Both the position numbers and the translations under genes were made by a program. 23,340 nucleotides of DNA from an uncultured Bacillota bacterium. Its GTDB lineage: Bacteria; Bacillota; Clostridia; Peptostreptococcales; Anaerovoracaceae. How positions within the stretch are numbered: position 1 is the stretch's first letter; every line of letters starts with the position of its first letter. This document shows, one piece after another, positions 7,995 through 15,991 of this stretch. The notes under the pieces were generated by a model. The model worked only from the letters and a program-made list of their open reading frames with translations. It did no database searches and had not been told where the DNA came from. Where the stretch lies: assembly GCA_946408315.1 (NCBI GenBank), contig CAMJRV010000004.1, positions 1-23,340 on the forward strand, given 5' to 3'.

Positions 7995-9386
7995 TCAGCC
8001 TCTTGACAGGAGCCGGGTCAGCTCGTCGTTTTTCGTGAGCTCCTCGATGGACGTTACCCCGAACTGTTTCAGGATCTTCACCACATTGAGGTTGTCAAAG
8101 GGAGTCAGGATGAGAGAGTCCTCTCCAAACTCATTGACCAGCTCCGCCCCTCTTCCCGCTTCGAGATTCGTTCGGGGACCTCCGACGCAGCCTCCCTTGC
8201 ACCCCATGCCTTCGATAAAGTTGGCCGCCCCCTTCCCGTCCTTCCGCAGGGCTTCCAGCCGCTCTCTGCATGATTTCACGCCGTCGACCTTTTGGGCCTT
8301 CAGCTTGATGACTCTGGCGGGGTCCAGACGGTTCACCACCATTTTTACAGAAAAGCTGACGCCTCCCGTCCTTGCATATACCCTGCCGCCCAGAGAAGCC
8401 TGATCCTTCTCAACAGGCGCCAGGGATTCCGGCTCGATGTCCAGAGCATGGAAAATTTCTTTCAGCTCGCTGAAATTGACGACGTAGTCGATCGCTCCCT
8501 TCAGATCCTCTTCCACCGCCTCCGACTTCTTGGCGATACAGGGAGCGAAAAAGACGACCTTCGCGCCGGGATAGAGCTTTTTTAAGATCCGGCCCGAAGC
8601 GATCATGGGGGAAACGGACGGCGACAGGTGCTCATAGACGTCGGGATAGCTTTTTCGGATCAGATTGAACCACACGGGACAGCAGCAGCTTGTCAGGAAA
8701 AAATCTTCCTCTCCCCTGACCAGGTGATTGAACTCAAGGGCTTCCCTGATCGTCAGAATATCGGCAAACAGCGCCGCTTCGATCATGTCGGCAAACCCCA
8801 GTTCCAGAAGGGCGGCTCTCAGCTTTCCCATCGAGACGTTTTCTCCGAACTGGCCCGCGATGGCCGGCGCCGCCACCGCATAGACGGGTGCTTCCGCTTT
8901 CCGAAGCAGCTCAACAACCGGCAGAAACTCGATCTTTTCAGCCAGAGCCCCGAAATCACAGCGGGAAACGCAAAAACCGCATTGAGTGCAGCCATCGTCC
9001 TCTCCGGCATTACTTCCTCGCTGCCGGAGATACAGGGGACTTTCGTACTTTCCCAGTGTCTCGCACCGGCAGCTCTGATCGCCGCAATATTCGCAGGGGC
9101 CCTCGATCCTGGAAACGATGGGTCTGTGGATCTCCTTGCTGTTTCTCATCATCTCAAGCTCTTCTTCAAAACGGTCCTTTCCGCTGGGGTCCAATCCCAT
9201 AGCAAGACGGATATGATCCTTGATAAACGGAAGCTCTGTTTCATCAAACCCGTATTGGTCCCGGATCTCTCTGGCCAGTTCCTCCAGATCGGAAACCCGG
9301 TTCAGCTTTCCGCCCCAGTATCTCCTGACCAGCTCGCTAAAAATGTGCATTCTTTTTTCATTAAAATTCATATATGATTCTTTCAT
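7995..9386 (-). CDS. Monomeric [FeFe]-hydrogenase, group B-like, with TSCCCP motif
   Basis: A cytoplasmic iron-only hydrogenase that would interconvert protons and H2 at an H-cluster. The 463-residue product has a helical N-terminus (1-95), a cysteine motif Cx2Cx4CxC (98, 101, 106, 108), a [4Fe-4S] motif CTQCGFCVSRC (133-143), then the H-cluster domain. H-cluster motifs are L1 TSCCCP (Cys234-236), L2 APCIAKKSE (Cys283) and L3 GMGCKGGCVGG (Cys396, Cys400). The N-terminal cysteine pattern and L1/L3 variants fit group B (M2e-type) rather than the group A enzymes typical of bulk H2 production. The ATG at 9386 is preceded by AGGAG at 8-nt spacing; an upstream TTG at 9425 has no such site. No maturase (HydE/F/G) or electron-transfer partner lies nearby. 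A sensory or catalytic role cannot be told apart from sequence. Confidence 0.9.
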   Translation of the reverse strand: MKESYMNFNEKRMHIFSELVRRYWGGKLNRVSDLEELAREIRDQYGFDETELPFIKDHIRLAMGLDPSGKDRFEEELEMMRNSKEIHRPIVSRIEGPCEYCGDQSCRCETLGKYESPLYLRQRGSNAGEDDGCTQCGFCVSRCDFGALAEKIEFLPVVELLRKAEAPVYAVAAPAIAGQFGENVSMGKLRAALLELGFADMIEAALFADILTIREALEFNHLVRGEEDFFLTSCCCPVWFNLIRKSYPDVYEHLSPSVSPMIASGRILKKLYPGAKVVFFAPCIAKKSEAVEEDLKGAIDYVVNFSELKEIFHALDIEPESLAPVEKDQASLGGRVYARTGGVSFSVKMVVNRLDPARVIKLKAQKVDGVKSCRERLEALRKDGKGAANFIEGMGCKGGCVGGPRTNLEAGRGAELVNEFGEDSLILTPFDNLNVVKILKQFGVTSIEELTKNDELTRLLSRG

Positions 9387-9526
9387 ATTCGGTTCTCCTG
9401 ATTCCCATTTTCCCGTTTTCCGCAAAGAAAGTCTTTATGGCCGTTTTCTCTCCTGTTATTTTGTTTCCAAAGAGAACTTTGATTCATATATTGATTAAAG
9501 TTTATTTTGGAGGCGAGTAGAATCTT

Positions 9527-10035
9527 ATGTTTGAAGCTTTTATGAACGGTTCGTTTCCGTTCCGCACCATGACGCTGGAGGGCCAGGGACAGGTCGATGC
9601 GACGCCGGATATGGCCCTCGCCCGGCTCGGCGTTGAGCTGACCGGCGCCGACCTGGCTTCGGTTCAGTCACAAAACGCAGTGCTGAGCCAGTCTGTCCTC
9701 GACGCCCTTCACCGGATGGGGATCGACGATATCAGAACCTTCCAATATACCGTAGACAAATATTACGAGTATGATAACGGGACTCCCGTCGGCAGCGGCT
9801 ACACCGTGCGCAATTTTACCGCCAGGCGTTGAATCTGGCCGTTGCGGATGCCATCGAAAAGGCAAAGTCCATATCGGAAGGCTTGAAAACACGGGTTGAC
9901 CCCACCCCCGTCAAAATCACGGAAACCAGCCTCATGCCAAGCCCCCAGCCCTTTCAGCGGGAACTGGCCGCCACACCCGTCGTCCCCGGCAACATAACGA
10001 TTCAGGCAAGCGTAACGGCAGAATTCCTCTATTGA
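9527..10035 (+). pseudogene. SIMPL-domain (DUF541) protein, broken by internal deletion and frameshift
   Basis: The first part (9527-9832, ATG with GGAGG upstream) encodes a SIMPL N-terminal half: an EGQGQVDATPDMA strand, then the stretch ending GSGYTVRNFT, and stops at a TGA (9830-9832). The second part, in another frame, reads FYRQALNLAVADAIEKAKS from about 9814 and continues to a normal SIMPL end, GNITIQASVTAEFLY, at 10035. In intact family members these blocks are separated by roughly 40-45 residues, which are absent here, and the halves are out of frame. The simplest reading is an internal deletion near 9812-9817. A sequencing or assembly error could explain a frameshift but not the missing segment. 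SIMPL proteins are usually secreted or periplasmic and poorly characterised. The product is very probably non-functional. Confidence 0.85.
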
Positions 10036-10074
10036 GACAGTCAAAAACCCAGGAAGCTCCTTCCTCTTGGCAGC

Positions 10075-10109
10075 AAAAACCCCCGGGGGAATTCGGCTTC
10101 CTCCGGGGG
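10075..10109 (-). terminator. Intrinsic terminator of the AraC-type regulator gene
   Basis: CCCCCGGGGGAA and TTCCTCCGGGGG form a stem at 10080-10109. Read leftward it is followed by five Ts (A-run at 10075-10079). It also separates the regulator from the convergent SIMPL remnant. Confidence 0.85.
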
Positions 10110-10135
10110 ATAGACTGCAGGTCATAGGTTTTGGG

Positions 10136-12259
10136 CTATGCAACGGTGATCCTTGAGTAGAGCGCCATGAACGCGAGGCGGATAAATGCGCTTGGGTCGG
10201 AGATGTCAAGGGGCAGCGCTTTGACCGCATAGTGCACCTGGATTTCCTTGCTGCGGTTCATCTTTTCCAGCGCGATCCGGTAGTTCAAATCGATCCTGGT
10301 CTTTATCTGAGCTGCCGTCATCTCGTCCACATCGTCCAGCACGACGAGCAGAACGTTTCCGATGTACCGGCCGACCCAGTCCGCGTCATTTCTCAAGGTA
10401 TTGCTGATCACACCGATGCATTCCTCCAGCAGAGCGTCGGGAAGGGTTTCTCCCTCCAGCACCGCAAGGATAATCGAAAGAGATTTTCCTCCGGCCCTGT
10501 TCCTTTTCATATGGGTCGTGAGCTTTTCCATCACGTGTTTTTGACTGTAAAGAGGAGGCCGTTTTCCTTCCTCATCCCTGTCTTCGGCAAAATCATCCGG
10601 CCTTGCGCCCGGATCGGTCTTCATATCGAAAAAAATGTGACCCGTAACCTTCTTGATCAGTTCCATCGCATAGGTTTTTCCGCCGATCACCTTCGGTGCC
10701 GCAAGCAGCAGGAATATGTCGCCGCCCCGCTCCTTGACCTTGAACACCATCTCGTTTCTGCCGAACGCCCGCATAGCGATGCACTCCCGGCACGATTTAT
10801 TTTGATCCCAATAGTTATGACAGAGCGTAGGCTCGGACTGGATCTCGTTTTCGGGGTTGATCTTCCATGACATTTTCCCTACCGGATCCACGATGCGTGC
10901 CATGTCGTACATCCCCTCGAAGAGGGCCAGTCTGTTATAAGTCTGCTCGAGGGCCACGGGAATCGCGGCGCTCGGTATGTTTTCATTTTTCCTGAGGATC
11001 TGATCTGCTCCGGCTACGCTCTTGTACTCCGTCGGCGTAAATCCCGTCTGGCGCCGGAAGATGGACGCAAAGTGGTTCTGATACTGATATCCCACCTCTT
11101 GAGCCACCTCAAGGATGCTCAGCTCCGTATCCCGCAGCAGCTTCTTGCTCTGCTCGATCCTAATCCGGTTGATATGATCCGCCAGAATGACCCCCGTCTC
11201 CTTTTTAATGAGGTTCGACAGATAATACGTGCTTAAATTCGTATGCTGTGCAAGCTTATTCAACGTGATCTTCTCACTGTAATGAGCGGCGATATAATCC
11301 ATGACCTGGCGTACCGGCTTGGAATAGGATACGGAATTATTCAGAGAAACCATGCGGGCAAAAGCGGTCACCGCGGTTTTCAAAAGAGAATAGACGGCAT
11401 TGATGTTGTCCAGCTTTTCGGCCTGCCGGATCAAATCGTCGGACAGGTCCATCGCTTTTTTATAGGGTGCTCCCGCATCAATAGCCATATAGCCTCCCAT
11501 GGCACAGACCTTCGTGAACGTCTGCTTCAGCGCCGGAAGAAAGTCCATGGGATTCAATTGGTTCACAAGGATGGTTCCCGTACGGATTTCATCGATAAAG
11601 TCCTCGATCCCTTTCACGTCTCCGTTTTGAATACTGTCCTTCATCTGCAAATATACCCCATACTCATGCTCCCAGTCCTTCTCGGAAGGATCTCTCCGCT
11701 CTGCGCCAACAGTGATCTTATGCTTCTTCTCCCCTGCCGGCCCGTCGTGATAGCGCAGCACCTGCTTGATCGGCCTTTCGTTCAGGTCGGTCTGGGCCAG
11801 GATGTTCAGAAGATTCCCCACCGAGAGCATCCGGTCGTATGGGATCACCGGAACGGCCAGAAGCACTTTCCACATGGTGCTCCGCTCTTTCATGGAAGGG
11901 CTGAGACGGTCCAGCATCCCGTCGAATTCTTCCTGATCCGGTTTTCGGACAAAGACAGGCTGCGTCACGTAGGCGCCCGCATAGCGGCCGTCCCGCTCCA
12001 GCAGGCTTACGTTGCAGACGAGATTGGAATCCAGAAAAAAGGTGTGCAGAATCTGAGTGCCGGAAGGCTTTTCGGAGAACCTTTCCGCGAGAAAGGTCGT
12101 GATCTGATTCGTTTCCAGACAGATAAAATCGTTGACTATGGTTTTGGATGGACTGACCGCGACGACATTCAGGTCGGAGTCAAAACAAAGTGCGCCCAAA
12201 TCGGCGGTTTTGCTGAACGTATTCAATAAATCCTGAGTTTCTGCCTTATAATGAAACAT
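10136..12259 (-). CDS. AraC-family regulator with PAS-like and degenerate GGDEF domains
   Basis: A cytoplasmic transcription factor of 707 residues. The N-terminal region (1-310) is of unclear fold. A complete AraC-type double helix-turn-helix sits centrally (about 314-413), with ITLNKLAQHTNLSTYYLSNL and LSILEVAQEVGYQYQNHFAS as the two helical units. A PAS-like domain with CHNYW and CRECIAMRA (about 465-545) follows, then a GGDEF-like fold (about 575-700) whose signature reads RYIGNVL where RYGGDEF is expected. It therefore cannot be an active diguanylate cyclase of the usual type. AraC factors usually end at the HTH, so this C-terminal extension is unusual. The ATG at 12259 has GGGGAGG six bases upstream; the longer frame upstream has no such support. 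It is divergent from receptor B and may control it. The effector is unknown. Confidence 0.88.
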   Translation of the reverse strand: MFHYKAETQDLLNTFSKTADLGALCFDSDLNVVAVSPSKTIVNDFICLETNQITTFLAERFSEKPSGTQILHTFFLDSNLVCNVSLLERDGRYAGAYVTQPVFVRKPDQEEFDGMLDRLSPSMKERSTMWKVLLAVPVIPYDRMLSVGNLLNILAQTDLNERPIKQVLRYHDGPAGEKKHKITVGAERRDPSEKDWEHEYGVYLQMKDSIQNGDVKGIEDFIDEIRTGTILVNQLNPMDFLPALKQTFTKVCAMGGYMAIDAGAPYKKAMDLSDDLIRQAEKLDNINAVYSLLKTAVTAFARMVSLNNSVSYSKPVRQVMDYIAAHYSEKITLNKLAQHTNLSTYYLSNLIKKETGVILADHINRIRIEQSKKLLRDTELSILEVAQEVGYQYQNHFASIFRRQTGFTPTEYKSVAGADQILRKNENIPSAAIPVALEQTYNRLALFEGMYDMARIVDPVGKMSWKINPENEIQSEPTLCHNYWDQNKSCRECIAMRAFGRNEMVFKVKERGGDIFLLLAAPKVIGGKTYAMELIKKVTGHIFFDMKTDPGARPDDFAEDRDEEGKRPPLYSQKHVMEKLTTHMKRNRAGGKSLSIILAVLEGETLPDALLEECIGVISNTLRNDADWVGRYIGNVLLVVLDDVDEMTAAQIKTRIDLNYRIALEKMNRSKEIQVHYAVKALPLDISDPSAFIRLAFMALYSRITVA

Positions 12260-12289
12260 TTTCAACCTCCCCGGGCGCATACCCGTTTC

Positions 12290-12318
12290 ATCATATACGA
12301 TCACAGCAGCGAATGCAA
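12290..12318 (-). promoter_or_regulatory. Probable promoter of the AraC-type regulator
   Basis: On the minus strand TTGCAT (12313-12318) and TATGAT (12290-12295) are separated by 17 bp. A start near 12283 gives a leader of about 24 nt ending with the GGGGAGG ribosome binding site. Confidence 0.6.
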
Positions 12319-12571
12319 CGGAAACTTCCGAAGGAGCACGCGAAAAAGACCGTGGAATGCGCAGAAAAACAACATTTCTTTTCCCGTGAAATATTTGTCG
12401 TTTTTTGCAAAAATATAGCAAAACTTTTTCTAAGACAACAATAATTTATCAATGCCGAGAAAAAGATTCCGTTATAATTCTCTTAACATAAGGATTAATA
12501 CGGTCCGCCATCCCGGCCGGCAAAAGAGAAAAGGCTGACTGCGATGCGGCAAGAAAGGTGTGAAGGATAAC
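12319..12571 (+). promoter_or_regulatory. Divergent intergenic region upstream of receptor B
   Basis: This stretch lies between the divergent regulator and receptor genes. A perfect TATAAT at 12473-12478 could serve receptor B, but no good -35 stands 16-18 bp upstream, as expected if an activator is needed. GCCGAGAA at 12454-12461 loosely recalls a flagellar sigma -10 element but lacks a TAAA at proper spacing. GAAGGA (12562-12567) is the probable ribosome binding site. No gene is seen in it. Confidence 0.45.
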
Positions 12572-15500
12572 ATGAAGTTAAATTTGACAAAAAAGATTTC
12601 TCTTATCATCGGAAGCTTGATCATCAGTGTATCTCTGATTCTGGGCATTGTCTCCGTGACCCTGAGCTCCCGTGCGCTGCTGCAGGAAACCCAGGAATCG
12701 ATGCTCCTGTACGCGCAGGAAAGTGCAAACCTGGTCAGCACAGATATCTCGAAAAATATTGCCGTCCTAACGGAAGCGGCCAGCAAGACCGAGATGCTTA
12801 CCATGAATTGGGAGACACAGAAAGCCTTGCTTCAAGACGAGGCGGCGCTTCTCGGCTACAATGATCTCGCCATTGCCGCAAAAGACGGCACGGCAAAATT
12901 CGGAATCAGCGGCAAGACGGAAAATATAAGCGGCGAGCCCTATTTTCAGAAAGCTCTCTCCGGTACGCCGGCAATCTCTGACGTGAGCATCAGCAGCGAT
13001 TCCGGAGAACCCGTTTATATCGAAGCGGTGCCCATCACGCAGCAGAACGCCGTAATCGGCGTACTCCTGGGTCTCCGGGACGGAAACAGCCTGACCGCGC
13101 CGCTCCATATGGAAGATAATGATGAGCGATACGTCTTTATCATCGATTCCGACAGCACCATAATCGCCCATCCGAACAAGCAGATGGTTCTTGATCGGAG
13201 AAACGCGCTGGAGGAAATCACTTCAGGCGGCGAACTGAAAAACTTCGGCCTTGCATTGCAGGATCTGGGCTTGGGCAACGCAGGCATGGCAAATTATGAA
13301 TTGAACGGCGATAAGCGCCTTACCGCAGTCGCACCGATTTCCGATACAGGCTGGTCCATCGGCATCGGAAGCTACGAGCGCGTCGCACTGGCGGGAATTA
13401 CCACGCTGAAATCGACATTTATCATCATTTCTATCGTAATCGTACTGATCAGTCTCCTGGTTGCTATCTTCTTCAGCAGAAGGATCAGCAAGCCAATCCG
13501 TAATTTAAAGGACCTGGCGAATCAGATCGCTCTGGGCGACATCGAAATGGACATCGAGACAAACCTGAAGGATGAAGTCGGAGATCTGGTCCATGCCTTC
13601 GGCGCCATGAGGGATAACATCCGCTTGCAGGCGAAGGCCGCTGAAATGATCGCGGCCGGAGACCTCTCCAGCGACATCAGACCCCGGTCCGACAGGGATG
13701 TCCTAGGCAAGAGCATGGTTTCCGTAATCGAAACACTGAACCGGCTTTCAGAAGAGACCGGCCATCTGACAAGATCGGCAATCGAGGGAGATCTGGAGAA
13801 GCGCGGGAACGCAGAACAGTTTCAGGGAGTCTACCAGACGATCATCCAGGGAGTCAATCAGACGCTCGATACCGTCATCGAACCGTTGAACATGGCGTCG
13901 GAATCCATGCAGCGCATCAGCAGGGGCGATATTCCCGAACGGATCACCGCCGAATACCGGGGAGATTTCAACGTGATCAAGGACAGCCTGAATACATGCA
14001 TGGCTGCGGTGGAAGCGCTGATCGAAGATACCACGATGCTGTCTTCCGCAGCCATCGAGGGCAAGCTCCAGACGAGAGCCGACGCGGGAAGACACGGCGG
14101 CGACTTTGGGCGGATCATCGAAGGGATCAATGAGACGATGGACGCCGTAGTCGTCCCGCTCCACACCGCCTCAGCCTATATCAGACAGATCGGCAACGGA
14201 GTGATTCCCGAAAGGATCGCCGAAACGTATTACGGTGATTTCAACGAAATCAAAAACAGCATCAACGCCTGCATCGACGGCCTCGGCGCTCTGACCGAAG
14301 GAAGCGATGTCCTGAGCAAGATGAGCAACAACGATTATACCAGCAAGGTGGCCGGAAGCTATCTGGGCATCTATGCGGAAATATCCGATTCCATCAATAC
14401 GGTAGTAGACAGGATCACTCATACCGTGGATATCGTACAAAATATTTCATTCGGCGATTTTAAGGATCTGGAAAACCTGAAAGCCGTGGGGAAACGGAGT
14501 GAAAACGATGCCCTGATGCCTTCGATCATCCAACTGATCGAAACGATCAAGGCGCTGGTCGATGAAACAACGATTCTTTCCAATTCGGCGATCGAGGGAA
14601 ATCTTGCCGCCCGCGGCGACATCACAAAATTCCGGGGAGAATACGCCAGCGTCATCGCCGGAATCAACAATACCCTGAACGCGGTGATCGAGCCTGTTAC
14701 GGAAGCCATCGGCGTGCTGAAGGAAATGGCCGGCGGCAACCTGCACAGCACGATGAACGGCGAATATCGCGGCGACCACGCCGAACTGAAAAACGCGATC
14801 AACACGACCATCGGAAACCTGCAAACCTACGTGAACGATATCTCCCGCGTACTTGCGGAAATCGGAGAAGGAAATTTGAGTTTCACGGTGACGGAAGATT
14901 ACAAAGGCGATTTTATCGAAATCAAAACCTCTTTGAACAATATCATCACGACGCTGGGTCAGGTCATGGGAAATATCAACGACGCGGCAGAGCAGGTCTC
15001 CGCCGGCTCGGTCCAGGTTTCCGACGGAAGCCAGTCCTTATCCCAGGGTTCCACGGAACAGGCCAGCGCCATCGAAGAGCTGACGGCCTCCATGGCTGAA
15101 ATCGCCGCAAAGACGAAGCAGAATGCGGTCAACGCCAACGAAGCCAGCCAGCTTGCCGGAGAAGCCAGGGACAACGCGGTCCGGGGCAACGAACAGATGC
15201 AGGAAATGCTCGGTTCCATGACCGAGATCAACGATTCCTCGGCCAACATCTCAAAAATCATCAAGGTCATCGACGATATCGCGTTCCAGACCAATATCCT
15301 CGCTCTGAACGCGGCGGTGGAGGCCGCAAGGGCGGGCCAGCACGGCAAGGGCTTCGCGGTGGTCGCAGAAGAAGTCAGAAATCTGGCGGCAAGAAGCGCA
15401 GCCGCGGCAAAGGAGACGACCGAGCTCATCGAGGGCTCCATCCACAAGGTCAGGGCGGGAACCGAGATCGCCAACCATACGGCGGCGGCTCTGACCGAGA

Positions 15501-15850
15501 TCGTATCCGGCATCGAACGATCCGCCGATCTTGTGGCCGGCATTGCGAAAGCCTCCAACGAGCAGGCCTCCGGAATTTCCCAGATCAACATGGGAATCGA
15601 ACAGGTCTCCATCGTCGTTCAAAACAATTCCGCTACCGCTGAAGAAAGCGCGGCGGCCAGCGAGGAGCTTTCCGGACAGGCCGAACTGCTGAAGCAGATG
15701 GTAGGCAGGTTCCGGCTGAGCCAGGGAGGTTCCATCGCAAGGAATCCGGAACACTACTACCTCTCAGAGAACAACTCCGGCAGGGAAATCCCGCACAGGA
15801 ACAGGCCGGCCCAAATTATATTGAATTCCCACGAATCAGATAAATATTAA
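12572..15850 (+). CDS. Poly-HAMP methyl-accepting chemotaxis protein (receptor B)
   Basis: Membrane chemoreceptor paralogous to receptor A. The ATG at 12572 follows GAAGGA and gives 1092 residues; an in-frame GTG at 12560 is possible. TM1 is about 8-28, a Cache-type extracellular sensor about 30-270, TM2 about 280-303, then 11 HAMP-like modules in the same order as receptor A, each marked by a Gly-containing turn such as [25 protein letters not shown] or GEGNLSFTV. The MCP signalling domain with tip [17 protein letters not shown] follows, and the tail ends [11 protein letters not shown]. Sensor sequences differ strongly between the two receptors (this one has [11 protein letters not shown]) while the signalling tips are nearly identical, so they should sense different ligands and report to the same CheA/CheW array. 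The ligand is unknown. The divergent AraC-type regulator is a likely controller by position. Confidence 0.93.
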   Translation: MKLNLTKKISLIIGSLIISVSLILGIVSVTLSSRALLQETQESMLLYAQESANLVSTDISKNIAVLTEAASKTEMLTMNWETQKALLQDEAALLGYNDLAIAAKDGTAKFGISGKTENISGEPYFQKALSGTPAISDVSISSDSGEPVYIEAVPITQQNAVIGVLLGLRDGNSLTAPLHMEDNDERYVFIIDSDSTIIAHPNKQMVLDRRNALEEITSGGELKNFGLALQDLGLGNAGMANYELNGDKRLTAVAPISDTGWSIGIGSYERVALAGITTLKSTFIIISIVIVLISLLVAIFFSRRISKPIRNLKDLANQIALGDIEMDIETNLKDEVGDLVHAFGAMRDNIRLQAKAAEMIAAGDLSSDIRPRSDRDVLGKSMVSVIETLNRLSEETGHLTRSAIEGDLEKRGNAEQFQGVYQTIIQGVNQTLDTVIEPLNMASESMQRISRGDIPERITAEYRGDFNVIKDSLNTCMAAVEALIEDTTMLSSAAIEGKLQTRADAGRHGGDFGRIIEGINETMDAVVVPLHTASAYIRQIGNGVIPERIAETYYGDFNEIKNSINACIDGLGALTEGSDVLSKMSNNDYTSKVAGSYLGIYAEISDSINTVVDRITHTVDIVQNISFGDFKDLENLKAVGKRSENDALMPSIIQLIETIKALVDETTILSNSAIEGNLAARGDITKFRGEYASVIAGINNTLNAVIEPVTEAIGVLKEMAGGNLHSTMNGEYRGDHAELKNAINTTIGNLQTYVNDISRVLAEIGEGNLSFTVTEDYKGDFIEIKTSLNNIITTLGQVMGNINDAAEQVSAGSVQVSDGSQSLSQGSTEQASAIEELTASMAEIAAKTKQNAVNANEASQLAGEARDNAVRGNEQMQEMLGSMTEINDSSANISKIIKVIDDIAFQTNILALNAAVEAARAGQHGKGFAVVAEEVRNLAARSAAAAKETTELIEGSIHKVRAGTEIANHTAAALTEIVSGIERSADLVAGIAKASNEQASGISQINMGIEQVSIVVQNNSATAEESAAASEELSGQAELLKQMVGRFRLSQGGSIARNPEHYYLSENNSGREIPHRNRPAQIILNSHESDKY

Positions 15851-15902
15851 ATACCATGCGTAATACCCTACGTAACCTACCCTTTCGGACATCTGATTCA
15901 GC

Positions 15903-15935
15903 AAAAAGCCTCGCCCGGTCAGGGCGAGGCTTTTT
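15903..15935. terminator. Bidirectional terminator between receptor B and ABC-F genes
   Basis: AAAAAGCCTCGCCC and GGGCGAGGCTTTTT pair perfectly around GGTCA. The T-run on each strand lets it end both convergent transcripts. Confidence 0.93.
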
Positions 15936-15991
15936 GTCCGGGTCGAAACGGCGCGGGCGATACGGGACGCTTTCTCCCGGCGGATGCGCCG

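Noticed and set aside
9387..9425. An upstream TTG start for the hydrogenase, adding 13 residues.
   Set aside because: The AGGAG at 9395-9399 sits correctly for the ATG at 9386 and would lie inside the longer coding region; the added residues match nothing in the family.
12260..12421. A 54-residue N-terminal extension of the AraC-type regulator.
   Set aside because: GGGGAGG six bases before the ATG at 12259 marks the true start, and a likely promoter for the gene lies inside the extension.
12431..12461. A flagellar sigma (SigD-type) promoter for receptor B, based on TAAG and GCCGAGAA.
   Set aside because: The spacing (19 bp) is longer than the usual 14-16 and both elements have mismatches; the nearby TATAAT is an alternative.
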